A stretch of 64,000 nt of DNA. Source: Ruminococcus sp. (GTDB lineage Bacteria; Bacillota; Clostridia; Oscillospirales; Ruminococcaceae). Below the pieces are notes generated by a model, which did no database searches, was not told where the DNA came from, and saw only the letters and a list, made by a program, of their open reading frames with translations. The stretch covers positions 121,833 to 185,832 of the forward strand of contig JAFUTU010000032.1 in assembly GCA_017484095.1 (NCBI GenBank). Reading direction: 5' to 3'. Positions 34,154 to 41,477 of the stretch are shown piece after piece (the stretch's first letter is position 1; every line of letters begins with the position of its first letter). Made by a program: the position numbers and the translations under genes.

Positions 34154-34396
34154 CTAAAACCAAATAGCAACTGTTTCTTTGGGGATTTCTCCATTGAGAT
34201 TAAGTAATTCACATAGTTTTGCCCTAACATGAGCTACATACATCTTTTTTCCGTATTCATATTCTGAATACGATACGCTCCTGATTTCTTCAGTAACTTT
34301 GTCAACTACAACCTTTCCAAATAATCCACTTTTTTCTGGTTCGTAGTCACAATATATACTTTCGTCGTCATTGACAATATTAAACAAACGTACCAT
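34154..34396 (-). CDS. Small acidic protein beside a MuF toxin-like tail, possible immunity protein
   Basis: 80 residues from the ATG at 34396, chosen for AGAGGTGAG just upstream (a longer frame to 34420 lacks one). Begins MVRLFNIVNDDESIYCDYEP, contains SYSEYEYGKKMYVAHVRAKL and ends ETVAIWF. I recall similar proteins directly after MuF-type head proteins with this C-terminal domain in clostridial prophages. Immunity function is a guess from that pairing. Confidence 0.55.
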   Translation of the reverse strand: MVRLFNIVNDDESIYCDYEPEKSGLFGKVVVDKVTEEIRSVSYSEYEYGKKMYVAHVRAKLCELLNLNGEIPKETVAIWF

Positions 34397-34410
34397 ACAC
34401 TCACCTCTGA

Positions 34411-35215
34411 TCACTCGCAATACTTCGCATAATTATACTTTCGAGACGCTTTGATATGTGCTTCATCTTGTGAAAGTCCTTTTTCCATATATCTGAGTTC
34501 TGCATACTCATGCTTCAAAAGAACAATATCCTTTTCTTCAAAAGAACCATTTATAAGACGCTGCCATGATTGAGCCATATCATAATGAGCCATATCATAA
34601 GAAGGTGCAAATCTATGCTTTCCATCACTTAAATCATGCTCATCAATAAACACATGATTCTTTATTTTATCAATCTTATCTTGAGAAATGCCAGTAGCAG
34701 TAGAAATCCTTTTTGTATCGGTTTTCATATGTCTTACCGATTCATAGTACTGTATTGCATGGTTTTCTGCTTTTTTCTCATATGGATTAAGTGCGCCACT
34801 TATTGCGCCTGTGTTTATTATACCACTTTCAGCGGAAATGTCAACAGGATTTTTAGCTCTGGCTCTGTTTTCTAAAACAAGATTTTCCACGGCTTCTGCT
34901 TGCTTCGGAGTAAGCTTTACAGGAGAGTCATCACGTAGATTGCGCTGATCTGCTAAAGCTCTTCGGTTCTCTTGATAACTTATATATGCGTCTTTTGGAC
35001 TTAGCTTACCCTCTCTATACAAACGAAGGTCTTCTTTCATAGCCGCCATTGTCCTTTTGTGTCTGTCGCTCGCTTCAAGGTATTTACGCTCTTCCTAATC
35101 GCTCCAATCACGTTTACACCAGACCTGCTGCCTCATTCCGCCGTCCTCATAGGTGACGGAGCAGCCGCAGTTATCATGCCTGCGGAAGACATCGTGAGGC
35201 GAGCACATGAGCACA
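34411..35215 (-). pseudogene. Broken MuF-type phage minor head protein with toxin-like C-terminal domain
   Basis: In one frame: PHDVFRRHDNCGCSVTYEDGG (MuF C-terminal block, about 35120-35205), then an in-frame TAG (35097-35095), then EERKYLEASDRHKR and a 212-codon open stretch ending KYNYAKYCE. The last 110 residues (ISTATGISQDKIDKIK.., ..AQSWQRLINGSF..) resemble the polymorphic toxin-like tails of MuF proteins. The N-terminal 200-300 residues are missing; similarity stops at the terminator of the EAL gene. Both truncation and nonsense make it a pseudogene, though the open stretch from 35049 could still be translated. Confidence 0.65.
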
Positions 35216-35252
35216 AAGAAAGAGCAGACCATAAAACGGTCTGCTCTTTCTT
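35216..35252. terminator. Terminator of the EAL-domain gene
   Basis: A perfect 15-bp stem (35216-35230 with 35238-35252, 7-base loop) with T-rich flanks on both strands. It marks the right border of the prophage remnant. Confidence 0.8.
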
Positions 35253-35290
35253 GTAGGGGGGTAAAATATAGAAAGTAGAAAATGTCTGAA

Positions 35291-37231
35291 TTATCCTGCG
35301 GCGTTGTGTCGGTGAACAAATTCAAGGAACTCGTTCTCAGGCATAGGCCTGGCGTAGTAGTAACCCTGAATGTAGTCACAGCTGTGTTCAATGAACCAGT
35401 CCGCAGTCTCTTTAGTCTCAACGCCTTCGATAACGCTCTCAGCGCCTATCTCGGTTATCATCTGCATAGTGCTTTTCAGTACTGCCCTTGTTCTGATGTT
35501 GCCAAGGTCGTCCGCTAAGCTCTTGTCGAGCTTGATGATCTTTACAGGCTCCTGAAGTATCCTCTGCAAGTTGGAGTACCCCGTGCCGTAATCATCTATC
35601 GCGAACTCAATGCCTGCATTGTGCAGCTTTGTTACCGTCTTTGTCAGCACGTCGCTCAGAAAATCCGAAGCCGTTTCCGTTATCTCAAAGTTGAAAGACT
35701 TGTTTGATATCCCGTATTCTCTGATCTTTTTCTTAACGTTGTCAACAAAATCTTCCTTCATGCACTGCATGGTAGAAATATTTATCTCAATGTATTCGAT
35801 GCCCATATTTTTAAGATCGTGATCTCTTATGAACTTGAACACACTGTCGATAACAAAATCACCTATCTGATAGATAGCGCCGCTCTTTTCCGCAGCAGGT
35901 ATGAACAGTGCCGGCGAAATGAATCCTATTTCGTCATCTATAAGCCTGAGCAAAGCCTCCGCACTGACAAATTTGTGCTCCTTTATAGAGTATATCGGCT
36001 GATAGTATACCTTGAAGTTATCCTTTGCAAAGCCCCTTTCGATATACTTATCAATATCGAACTTGAACCTTATCTTGTCGCTCTCTCCAAGCTTTGAATA
36101 AACTATGCTTCCCGATTCTATCTCGCTCTTGTCATAGGTGTCCACAAACGCCATAAGCTCAGAATGTGCCGGTATGTCCTTCGGTATATCCAAAAGGCAA
36201 AGCGAACATTCAAAGTTGAAAACGAACTCTCCCGTCCTTATCGGCTTTGAGAGCTCAGCCTCTATCCTGTCGCAGATATCATCAGCATCGTAATCGCCCT
36301 TCATCTCAACTGCGAACAGTCCGTAGCTCAGGTAGTAGATATTGTAATAGTTACCCGGCTTCGGCACGCTGCTGAATACCTTGTCCATTCTTGAAACTGC
36401 CTTTTTCACCACTGTCTGGTGAGCATTCAGTCCGTAAAGCGACACCAGTGAGCTGTCATTCTTTACCTTTATCAGTATCAGATCTCCGCCATTTCCGTCG
36501 AAATAGAGCCTCTTCGTGTCATTTTTAAAGGCAGTCATCGTCTTAGCGCCCACCGCCGTGTCGATAGTCTCCTCAGGCTTGATAACAAATATCATTATTA
36601 TCAGAAGGGAAGTTGTTATCGAGAACATCTCGATAAGGTGGCTCGGCAGAATGAACTGTATCACCGCAGATATTATGATGATCGGGTATATCGCAGCCAG
36701 CGCGAACATTTTTGACTTTTCGATAGTATCCTTGTATTTGAGCAGATATACCATCGTGTGAGCCATGTAAAACGCCGCTATCAGATATATCACCCAGATA
36801 TATTCGCCGCGCTCATAGTGTCCCTTAGGGAACCTTATTATCCAGTTCGTGAACGGATTTATTATGATAAATAACAGATTTATCATATAAGGCACCGAGA
36901 AAAAAATCTTGTTTCTCAGATTTCTCTTCAGGTACATATACCATGTACCCGATATCATACCGATAAAAATCGAATACGCAGGCAGTATAGAAGCGTGCAC
37001 CACAAAATAAGCATATGAAGCAAATATCCTTACTCCGACAGAAACGTGCCCGAACATCGAGAGCGGAGCAACTGACAGCATATCAAATATCGTGCATAAT
37101 AACGTCACGAACACCATCACGATGAACGTTCCGTTTATTCTTCCATGAATGAGCTTTCTCATAAACAGCGATATCAGTATTATCACCAGCACCAGAAAAG
37201 CGCACACATCAAAATAATATATAACATTCAT
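35291..37231 (-). CDS. Membrane EAL-domain c-di-GMP phosphodiesterase
   Basis: 646 residues from the ATG at 37231 behind GGGGGTGAGG. About seven N-terminal membrane helices (1-225), a middle region with weak GGDEF-like topology (about 230-375), then EAL (about 385-640). EAL residues are complete: SAEALLRL, EINIS, FEITETA, DDYGTGYSN, IIKLDKS, EGVET, QGYYYARPMP. So hydrolysis of c-di-GMP is expected. A second EAL protein lies 4 kb away. A 160-base structured leader precedes it. Confidence 0.88.
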   Translation of the reverse strand: MNVIYYFDVCAFLVLVIILISLFMRKLIHGRINGTFIVMVFVTLLCTIFDMLSVAPLSMFGHVSVGVRIFASYAYFVVHASILPAYSIFIGMISGTWYMYLKRNLRNKIFFSVPYMINLLFIIINPFTNWIIRFPKGHYERGEYIWVIYLIAAFYMAHTMVYLLKYKDTIEKSKMFALAAIYPIIIISAVIQFILPSHLIEMFSITTSLLIIMIFVIKPEETIDTAVGAKTMTAFKNDTKRLYFDGNGGDLILIKVKNDSSLVSLYGLNAHQTVVKKAVSRMDKVFSSVPKPGNYYNIYYLSYGLFAVEMKGDYDADDICDRIEAELSKPIRTGEFVFNFECSLCLLDIPKDIPAHSELMAFVDTYDKSEIESGSIVYSKLGESDKIRFKFDIDKYIERGFAKDNFKVYYQPIYSIKEHKFVSAEALLRLIDDEIGFISPALFIPAAEKSGAIYQIGDFVIDSVFKFIRDHDLKNMGIEYIEINISTMQCMKEDFVDNVKKKIREYGISNKSFNFEITETASDFLSDVLTKTVTKLHNAGIEFAIDDYGTGYSNLQRILQEPVKIIKLDKSLADDLGNIRTRAVLKSTMQMITEIGAESVIEGVETKETADWFIEHSCDYIQGYYYARPMPENEFLEFVHRHNAAG

Positions 37232-37262
37232 GCTCCTCACCCCCGTTCAAAGCATAGTTGTT

Positions 37263-37330
37263 ACGAAACCTTTTCGTGATAACGAAATTTCGTAGAAATT
37301 TCACAGGCCATTATTCTTATATTTAAGAAT
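37263..37330 (-). promoter_or_regulatory. Three hairpins in the leader of the EAL gene
   Basis: Short stems ACGAAA/TTTCGT (37263-37276), ACGAAATTTCGT (37282-37293) and ATTCTTA/TAAGAAT (37313-37330) fill the leader between promoter and start. No known c-di-GMP riboswitch core was recognised. Confidence 0.4.
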
Positions 37331-37396
37331 ATATATCGTTAATAGCTGTTAATTATTTGTAAAAAATAAATAAAAACCGCCTTCTGCATCACCTAA

Positions 37397-37425
37397 ATTA
37401 TACTACAAACTCTCCAATTTGTCAA
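37397..37425 (-). promoter_or_regulatory. Promoter of the EAL gene
   Basis: Minus-strand TTGACA (37425-37420), 17 bases, TATAAT (37402-37397): a consensus sigma-A promoter with a leader of about 160 bases. Confidence 0.75.
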
Positions 37426-37529
37426 CTGCGTTTAATGAACTCACCGTTAACATCTATAGGGTTTTGCCTTAATTTTAACGCGCAATGTCAAGAAAACCAT
37501 CGAAAATTTGCGTAAAATGACGAAACCTC

Positions 37530-37558
37530 TTGCGTGAACCACCAAAATATGTTAAAAT
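37530..37558 (+). promoter_or_regulatory. Promoter of the MFS gene
   Basis: TTGCGT (37530-37535), 17 bases, TAAAAT (37553-37558), 30 bp before the start codon. Confidence 0.5.
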
Positions 37559-37588
37559 AATAGAACACAAAACGAAAGGAAGAAATAA

Positions 37589-38770
37589 ATGACAAAGTCA
37601 GGTTCTTACAGATCAACGATAACCTCCTGCTTTATGGGTTATGTAGTTCAGGCTATAGTAAACAATCTTGCGCCGCTCCTCTTTCTCACCTTCAGGAGCG
37701 AGTTCAGTATACCCTTATCCAAAATAACCTTCCTCATTACCTTCAATTTCGGCATACAGCTTCTGGTCGATCTCATATCTCCGACCTTTGTAGATAAGAT
37801 AGGCTACCGCGCCTCAATGCTGGCAGCAAACGCATTTTGTATCGCAGGTCTCTCTCTTATGACAGTTCTCCCCGCGGCAGCGCCTACGCCGTTTGTCGGC
37901 CTTATTATCTGCGTTATGCTTTATGCGGTCGGCGGTGGTCTGTTAGAGGTCCTCGTCAGCCCTATAGTTGAGGCTTGCCCCACCGATAATAAAGAGACCG
38001 CCATGAGTATGCTCCATTCTTTTTATTGTTGGGGTCAGGTAGCGGTCGTTGCTCTGTCAACACTATTTTTCCATTTAGCCGGCATCTCTCACTGGAGGCT
38101 CCTTCCCCTTCTTTGGGCAGCAGTTCCCCTTGCCGACTTTATAATGTTTTTAAAGGTCCCTGTTCCCGAGCTCAGCTCTGAAAACGGTCAGCGCCAGAAC
38201 TATTCGACCCTTTTCAAAAACCGTACATTCATAAGACTTATGCTGATGATGCTTTGTGCAGGCGCTTGTGAGCTTACAGTCAGTCAGTGGGCGTCCACCT
38301 TTGCAGAGGCAGGCCTGCACGTTTCCAAAACCTTTGGTGACCTTTTAGGCCCGATGCTTTTTGCAGTACTTATGGGTACGTCCAGAGCTATCTTTGGTGT
38401 CTTCGGCGAAAGAATGCAGCTTCGCCGCTTTATGCTCGGCAGTGCAGCCTTGTGTACCCTCTGCTATGCGGTCATCTCCCTTTCGCAGAGTGCCGTTTTA
38501 GGCCTTGCAGCTTGTGCGGTTTGCGGCTTTTCAGTCGGCATTTTCTGGCCGGGCACATTCAGTCTGGGTGCTGCATCTATCAAAAACGGCGGCACGTTGA
38601 TGTTCGCTCTTTTTGCCTTGGCAGGTGACCTTGGCTGTCAGTCAGGCCCTACATTAGCAGGTGAGACCGCCGCTTTATTCGGCGACGATCTCCATAAGGG
38701 TATGCTCTTTGCAATGATCTTCCCCGTCCTTATGCTTGTTTTGCTTCTTACGGGCAAAAGATCGGAGTAA
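37589..38770 (+). CDS. Major facilitator superfamily transporter
   Basis: 393 residues with about 12 membrane helices. The first half has LISPTFVDKIGYRASMLA, the loop 2-3 motif region of sugar/drug MFS proteins, and the middle HSFYCWGQ resembles the FucP/sugar-porter and YfkF-like clostridial MFS group. AACGAAAGGAAG ribosome binding site. Substrate unknown. Single-gene unit with its own promoter and terminator. Confidence 0.85.
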   Translation: MTKSGSYRSTITSCFMGYVVQAIVNNLAPLLFLTFRSEFSIPLSKITFLITFNFGIQLLVDLISPTFVDKIGYRASMLAANAFCIAGLSLMTVLPAAAPTPFVGLIICVMLYAVGGGLLEVLVSPIVEACPTDNKETAMSMLHSFYCWGQVAVVALSTLFFHLAGISHWRLLPLLWAAVPLADFIMFLKVPVPELSSENGQRQNYSTLFKNRTFIRLMLMMLCAGACELTVSQWASTFAEAGLHVSKTFGDLLGPMLFAVLMGTSRAIFGVFGERMQLRRFMLGSAALCTLCYAVISLSQSAVLGLAACAVCGFSVGIFWPGTFSLGAASIKNGGTLMFALFALAGDLGCQSGPTLAGETAALFGDDLHKGMLFAMIFPVLMLVLLLTGKRSE

Positions 38771-38781
38771 TAGTACAAACC

Positions 38782-38810
38782 AAAGCCGCAGAAAACTCTG
38801 CGGCTTTTAA
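38782..38810 (+). terminator. Terminator of the MFS gene
   Basis: AAAGCCGCAGA (38782-38792) pairs perfectly with TCTGCGGCTTT (38797-38807), loop AAAC, followed by TTAA. Confidence 0.85.
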
Positions 38811-38824
38811 TATTGCTTTTCTTA

Positions 38825-39023
38825 TTACTTTACCGTTTCAACTACATGGTCATACTGCACATCAGCATATATCGGCGCCTTCTCTGAACCAATGAACACA
38901 ACATTTCCGTATTACTCATCGTTAGCAATGCTCACAACCTGTAAGCGCTTCTCCTTTTCGTCTGCAGCTCGTCCGGCAGGGCATCGCCATAACACATATC
39001 ATAGCCAATATGATCTTTTTCAT
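38825..39023 (-). pseudogene. Small secreted protein gene, broken by a frameshift and a stop
   Basis: Read leftward from an ATG at 39023 (GAGG upstream) there is a signal-peptide-like start (MKKIILAMICVMAM). A shift to another frame then gives ADEKEKRLQVVSIANDE, an in-frame TAA, and YGNVVFIGSEKAPIYADVQY ending at a stop at 38825. Pieced together it would be a protein of about 65 residues. No family recognised. Confidence 0.55.
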
Positions 39024-39034
39024 ATCCGTCCTCA

Positions 39035-39943
39035 TTATATTACAGTTTTCTGTCCGTCCCTGCTTATCTTAACCCTCGGGAATATCCTTCTCAGTTCTTC
39101 CTTGTATATCTTCGGATCAGGCTCGGCAGGGCTGTAATGCGTCAGCCAAAGCTCCTTTACCTCGGCCCTTTTCGCCAGAGCGCAGGCGTCCTGCATCAGC
39201 ATATGTCCCTTTTCGTTCATACTCTTTTTCTTTTCCGTGTCGCCGTACATTCCCTCGCAGATAAACAGTTCGCTCCCTGAGGCGAATCCGCTTATCTCAT
39301 TTATCGGCAGAGTGTCTGTAACGTATGTCAGCCGCTGAGGTGCTCTCGGTTCATCAGTCACCATTTCGGGCGTGATAATTTTTCCGTCAACAGTTATGCT
39401 CTCACCGTTGTGAAGCGTTTTCCTTTCCCTCAGCGGAACACCCAGCTCGTCCGCCCTTTCGGGCAGGAACACCCTCTTGTGATAAAGCGTCAGACTGTAC
39501 CCCAGACAGATAGTGCTGTGCTTCAGAGGCAGCGCTCTCAGCTCCAGCATAGGGTCTATCGCATCAAGCCGCATAGTTGACATTTCCCTTGTTTCCAATG
39601 CCTTTATCTCTATTCTGTAGGGCAGCTTTCCTGTTATTTTCAAAAGCGCCTCTACAACTCCGAGCGCGTTCTTAGGTGCATATATATTTAATGGCTCCGT
39701 CCTCTCAGTGTTCGCGATAGACAGCAGCAGTCCCGGCAGCCCCGTTATGTGGTCTGCATGGGTGTGTGTCAGCAGTATAACACATATCCTGCTTATCTTT
39801 ATCTGTGCCTTTGCCGCCGCTACCTGAGTTCCCTCACCGCAGTCTATCAGTACACCTTTTCCCTCATGCTCAATATAGCAGGAGGTGAGGAACCTGTTTT
39901 TCAGCGGCAGCATACCGCCTGTTCCCAAAAGACAAATATCCAT
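39035..39943 (-). CDS. rnz: Ribonuclease Z (MBL-fold tRNA 3' processing)
   Basis: 302 residues, full length for bacterial RNase Z. Zinc motif THTHADHITGLPGLL (about 59-73), later His in LPLKHSTICLGY, Asp in YVTDTLP (about 206), and the C-terminal His in LWLTHYSPAEPDP. GGGAG precedes the ATG. Cuts the 3' trailer of tRNA precursors that lack encoded CCA. Confidence 0.9.
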   Translation of the reverse strand: MDICLLGTGGMLPLKNRFLTSCYIEHEGKGVLIDCGEGTQVAAAKAQIKISRICVILLTHTHADHITGLPGLLLSIANTERTEPLNIYAPKNALGVVEALLKITGKLPYRIEIKALETREMSTMRLDAIDPMLELRALPLKHSTICLGYSLTLYHKRVFLPERADELGVPLRERKTLHNGESITVDGKIITPEMVTDEPRAPQRLTYVTDTLPINEISGFASGSELFICEGMYGDTEKKKSMNEKGHMLMQDACALAKRAEVKELWLTHYSPAEPDPKIYKEELRRIFPRVKISRDGQKTVI

Positions 39944-40094
39944 AAAAAACTCCCATTTACTATAGTAAACGACAAAACCATTTTTAGTTTACTATCAGCC
40001 GATCCGCATGGAGCGTGCGTTAGCACGCAGATATGCGAGGCTATTTAAATAATTATTTTGGCAATGTCAGATCAACTCTGACTTTGACTATAAA

Positions 40095-40122
40095 ATACCC
40101 CCGCAGTAAGCCGCGAGGGTAT
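40095..40122 (-). terminator. Terminator of the ZIP gene
   Basis: ATACCC (40095-40100) and GGGTAT (40117-40122) with inner CGC/GCG pairing; read leftward it is followed by TTTTATAG. Confidence 0.65.
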
Positions 40123-40163
40123 CACCGTTATCCTATTGTACCATTTAAAACCGCACTTGTCAA

Positions 40164-40946
40164 TCACCCGAGCGCGCAGTCCAGTATCATCATTATCACA
40201 AACCCGAAAGCAAACGATATAGTACCTATGTTTGAGTGCGGCTCCTCGCTCATCTCAGGTATGAGCTCTTCTACCACCACATAGATCATAGCGCCTGCCG
40301 CAAAGCTCAGCAGGTATGGCAGTATCGGTATCACCAAGCTTGAAAGCACTATCGTCAGTATAGCCCCCACAGGCTCAACTGCTCCCGAAAGCGTCCCGTA
40401 AACGAATGCCTTTCCCTTTGAGACACCCTCGGATCTGAGCGGCATAGATATTATCGCTCCCTCGGGAAAATTCTGTATAGCTATTCCCAGCGCCAGCGCC
40501 AGAGCCCCAGCTGCAGTTATCATTTCGTTTCCTGCCAGCCACCCTGCGTATACCACTCCGACAGCCATTCCCTCGGGAATGTTGTGCAGCGTTACCGCAA
40601 GCAAGAGCATAGTCGTTCTTCCCAGATGGCTTTTAGGCCCCTCAGGATCCTTTGCATTCGCGTGCAGATGCGGTATAAGGCTGTCAAGTGCCAGCAAGAA
40701 GAATATCCCGACCAGAAACCCTATCGCCGCAGGAATAAACGAGAGCCGTCCCATATCCTCGCTCTGTTCGATAGACGGTATCAGCAGGCTCCATACGCTT
40801 GCCGCAGTCATTATCCCTGCTGCAAATCCCGTAAGTATCCTCCTTGTTGTCATACCGATGTTGTTTCGCATAAAAAACACGCAGGCAGACCCCAGTGTCG
40901 TTCCGAGAAACGGTATCACTATTCCGATTATCGTATCAGTATTCAT
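40164..40946 (-). CDS. ZIP-family divalent metal transporter
   Basis: 260 residues, eight membrane helices. Helix IV/V metal-site motifs HNIPEGMAVGV (about 119-129) and QNFPEGAIISMPL (about 165-177) are those of the ZupT/GufA branch, and the cytoplasmic His-containing loop SLIPHLHANAKD is present. Moves Zn, Fe or Mn into the cytoplasm. Promoter at 40991-41019 with an inverted repeat at the transcription start, so metal-dependent repression is likely. Confidence 0.92.
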   Translation of the reverse strand: MNTDTIIGIVIPFLGTTLGSACVFFMRNNIGMTTRRILTGFAAGIMTAASVWSLLIPSIEQSEDMGRLSFIPAAIGFLVGIFFLLALDSLIPHLHANAKDPEGPKSHLGRTTMLLLAVTLHNIPEGMAVGVVYAGWLAGNEMITAAGALALALGIAIQNFPEGAIISMPLRSEGVSKGKAFVYGTLSGAVEPVGAILTIVLSSLVIPILPYLLSFAAGAMIYVVVEELIPEMSEEPHSNIGTISFAFGFVIMMILDCALG

Positions 40947-40964
40947 AATTACTTTCCCCCCGGG

Positions 40965-41019
40965 ACAAACAGTTTGTTTATCCTAACTACATTATATGCC
41001 GAAGCCGATTTTTTGTCAA
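40965..41019 (-). promoter_or_regulatory. ZIP promoter with palindromic operator
   Basis: Minus-strand TTGACA (41019-41014), 17 bases, TATAAT (40996-40991): a consensus promoter. Just downstream, ACAAAC-A-GTTTGT (40965-40977) is a perfect palindrome at the expected transcription start, a likely repressor site. Confidence 0.75.
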
Positions 41020-41037
41020 GTGCTAGCCTGCACGGGG

Positions 41038-41181
41038 CGGAAGCCCCCACCCCACTGTCAGTAGTATAGGTCTACTAAACCGTTTTCCCTACTCGTAGGG
41101 GAGGTCAGTTCGACGCGCGGCTTTATCACTTCGCTATGCAGAGATAGGCGGCAGCTTGAAAAATTTCACTTTATAAACAAA
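41038..41181. other. Intergenic stretch with short inverted repeats, no gene seen
   Basis: Between the ZIP promoter and the HMA terminator. It holds small palindromes (GGTTTAGTAGACC-like near 41070 and CCCTACTCGTAGGGG near 41087) but no reading frame with a binding site. Possibly a worn repeat element. Confidence 0.4.
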
Positions 41182-41207
41182 AACGGGAACGCTCTCACGT
41201 TCCCGTT
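41182..41207 (-). terminator. Terminator of the HMA gene
   Basis: A perfect 10-bp stem, AACGGGAACG (41182-41191) with CGTTCCCGTT (41198-41207); read leftward it ends in TTTTTG. Confidence 0.85.
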
Positions 41208-41212
41208 AAAGA

Positions 41213-41461
41213 TCAGCTCTTTGCAAAAAGCCCTTTCTTGTATGGCTCACTGTCCGATGATTCCAGCGTAAACCCGATGTCAGCTATCTGTCCCTTCAGA
41301 GCTTCGATATCAAGCTCCTTCTCGCTGATAACTACCGTCTTGTTCTCCTTGGCAGAGGACTCCACCTTCTTGATATTGTAGTTCTCTTTTATCAGCTCAT
41401 TAACGTGAGCTTCGCACATCTTGCATTTCATTCCATTGATGTTAAGCGTTGTTTTTACCAT
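41213..41461 (-). CDS. Heavy-metal-associated (HMA/CopZ-like) domain protein
   Basis: 82 residues of HMA fold. The metal site GMKCKMCEAHV gives the CxxC pair near residues 13 and 16. No P-type ATPase is adjacent, so copper chaperone function is inferred from the fold alone. It starts 17 bp downstream of the GGDEF/EAL gene on the same strand, with AAAGGGAGGAAT as binding site. Confidence 0.85.
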   Translation of the reverse strand: MVKTTLNINGMKCKMCEAHVNELIKENYNIKKVESSAKENKTVVISEKELDIEALKGQIADIGFTLESSDSEPYKKGLFAKS

Positions 41462-41477
41462 TTAATATTCCTCCCTT

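Noticed and set aside
35216..35252. Attachment site at the right prophage border
   Set aside because: The inverted repeat is a perfect terminator for the EAL gene, and no matching direct repeat was found at the left border.
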